Assembly: GCA_023438965.1 (NCBI GenBank)
Contig: JAEXPB010000435.1
Span: 1 to 5,861, forward strand
Reading direction: 5' to 3'
DNA: 5,861 nt
Source of the DNA: Bacillota bacterium
Lineage (GTDB): Bacteria; Bacillota; Clostridia; Saccharofermentanales; UBA5734
Shown: positions 5,102-5,861 of the stretch, piece by piece
Numbering within the stretch: the first letter of the stretch is position 1
How the letters are laid out: every line of letters begins with the position of its first letter
Made by a program: the position numbers and the translations under genes
Notes under the pieces: model-generated
What the model was told of the DNA's origin: nothing
Database searches by the model: none
What the model saw: only the letters and a program-made list of their open reading frames with translations

Positions 5102-5861
5102 ACGGGCTTGCGGGCCAATACGGCCTGGATCGCCGCCACAGAACCTTGCATCAGATTCTGGTCATAGTCTTCCAATTTGCCGGAATCACATAATTGGACC
5201 AGGTTAGGATCAACCGGCAGACGGTCCAGCAGAGGAACATTCATTTCTGCCGCCGCCCCGGCGGTATGGCCCGGGCCAAACAACTCGATTTCCCGGCCAC
5301 AGTCCGGGCATCGTACCAGACTCATATTCTCAACAAAGCCCAGGATCTTTACGCCCATCATCAAGGCCATGTTCCGGGCTTTGCGGACAATCAGCGAGAC
5401 CAGGTCCTGCGGGGTGGACACCACAATGATGCCATCCAGCGGAATCGACTGGAACACAGTCAGCGGCACATCGCCGGTACCCGGCGGCATGTCGATCAAC
5501 AAGACATCCAGACCATCCCAGATCACATCCGTCCAAAACTGCCTGACGACACCGGAAATGACGGGTCCGCGCCAAACTACCGGTGCTTCGGGATTGTCCA
5601 GCATCAGGTTGACCGATACAACCTGGATGCCTTGATGCGTTTGCGCCGGAAAAATGCCTTCTTCCGATCCGGACAGTTTGCCGCGCAGGCCAAAGGCTTT
5701 CGGGATTGATGGGCCAGTGATGTCAGCGTCCATGATGCCGATCGTCAAGCCCTGGCGCGCGAGTTCCAGTGCCAGCAGCGAGGTGACCATCGACTTGCCG
5801 ACGCCGCCCTTGCCGCTGCAAATGCCGATCACCGAACGCACGCTGGCCAAGGTATGAGGCT
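5098..5861 (-). CDS. mrp: Mrp/NBP35-family P-loop ATPase, Fe-S cluster carrier (ApbC type); 5' end outside window
   Basis: This cytosolic ATPase family binds a bridging 4Fe-4S cluster at a dimer interface and passes it to target proteins. Visible motifs, numbered from the TTG at 5850, are the deviant Walker A GKGGVGKS (13-20), DADITGPSIPKAFGL (41-55), Walker B IDMPPGTGD (119-127), STPQDL (145-150), VENMS (173-177) and the cluster-binding CPDC (181-184). The frame stays open through the right edge, reading PHT before the TTG, and that TTG has no ribosome binding site. Clostridial relatives, as I recall them, have a cysteine-rich N-terminal segment followed by a PHxxSSIKKVIG-like stretch that matches PHTLASVRSVIG here. 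I therefore treat the gene as cut by the window, not as starting at 5850. Its stop overlaps the start of the thioredoxin-like gene by four bases. Confidence 0.94.
   Translation of the reverse strand, partial: PHTLASVRSVIGICSGKGGVGKSMVTSLLALELARQGLTIGIMDADITGPSIPKAFGLRGKLSGSEEGIFPAQTHQGIQVVSVNLMLDNPEAPVVWRGPVISGVVRQFWTDVIWDGLDVLLIDMPPGTGDVPLTVFQSIPLDGIIVVSTPQDLVSLIVRKARNMALMMGVKILGFVENMSLVRCPDCGREIELFGPGHTAGAAAEMNVPLLDRLPVDPNLVQLCDSGKLEDYDQNLMQGSVAAIQAVLARKPV

Noticed and set aside
4646..5167. Open frame on the + strand opposite the thioredoxin-like gene
   Set aside because: It crosses the coupled mrp/thioredoxin-like junction and shows no motif or start signal.

Overview
The window is about 5.9 kb of compact, GC-rich bacterial chromosome with six protein genes and no sign of mobile DNA, RNA genes or CRISPR. 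The gene content suggests a member of the Firmicutes, most likely Clostridia. The pointers are radA next to ispD, strong AGGAGG-type ribosome binding sites, an Mrp-type ATPase that resembles clostridial forms, and an XRE-cupin regulator in front of an acyl-CoA synthetase. This assignment comes from recalled family resemblance, not from a search.

Left part, + strand (1-1591): the C-terminal half of the DNA recombination and repair ATPase RadA runs in from the left edge. After 55 bases comes ispD (MEP cytidylyltransferase, third step of the non-mevalonate isoprenoid pathway). The disA gene that lies between radA and ispD in Bacillus-type clusters is absent.

Middle part, - strand (1563-4408): a tight three-gene unit is read towards ispD, in the order XRE-cupin regulator, AMP-forming acyl-CoA synthetase, divergent IspF. 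The first two genes abut (TAA directly followed by ATG) and the ispF start lies 23 bases after the synthetase stop. Each gene has its own good ribosome binding site. The end of ispF overlaps the end of ispD by 29 bp tail to tail, so two MEP-pathway genes are transcribed convergently. The IspF belongs to an unusual sequence type (GQDSHRF, NSDADVVLH, GITDS) that, from memory, looks like the chlamydial enzyme more than the common bacterial one.

The 192-base gap 4409-4600 holds the probable promoter of this unit and several inverted repeats that are candidate operators. I see no convincing intrinsic terminator in it.

Right part, - strand (4601-5861): an Mrp/NBP35-family Fe-S carrier ATPase runs in from the right edge. 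Its stop overlaps by 4 bases (ATGA) the start of a short exported, probably lipid-anchored thioredoxin-fold protein that has lost both cysteines of the CxxC site.

The window is mostly housekeeping. The parts that deserve a second look are the divergent IspF and its inverted placement in a lipid-type operon, the regulator-synthetase pair with its palindromic leader, and the redox-dead thioredoxin-like protein coupled to Mrp.
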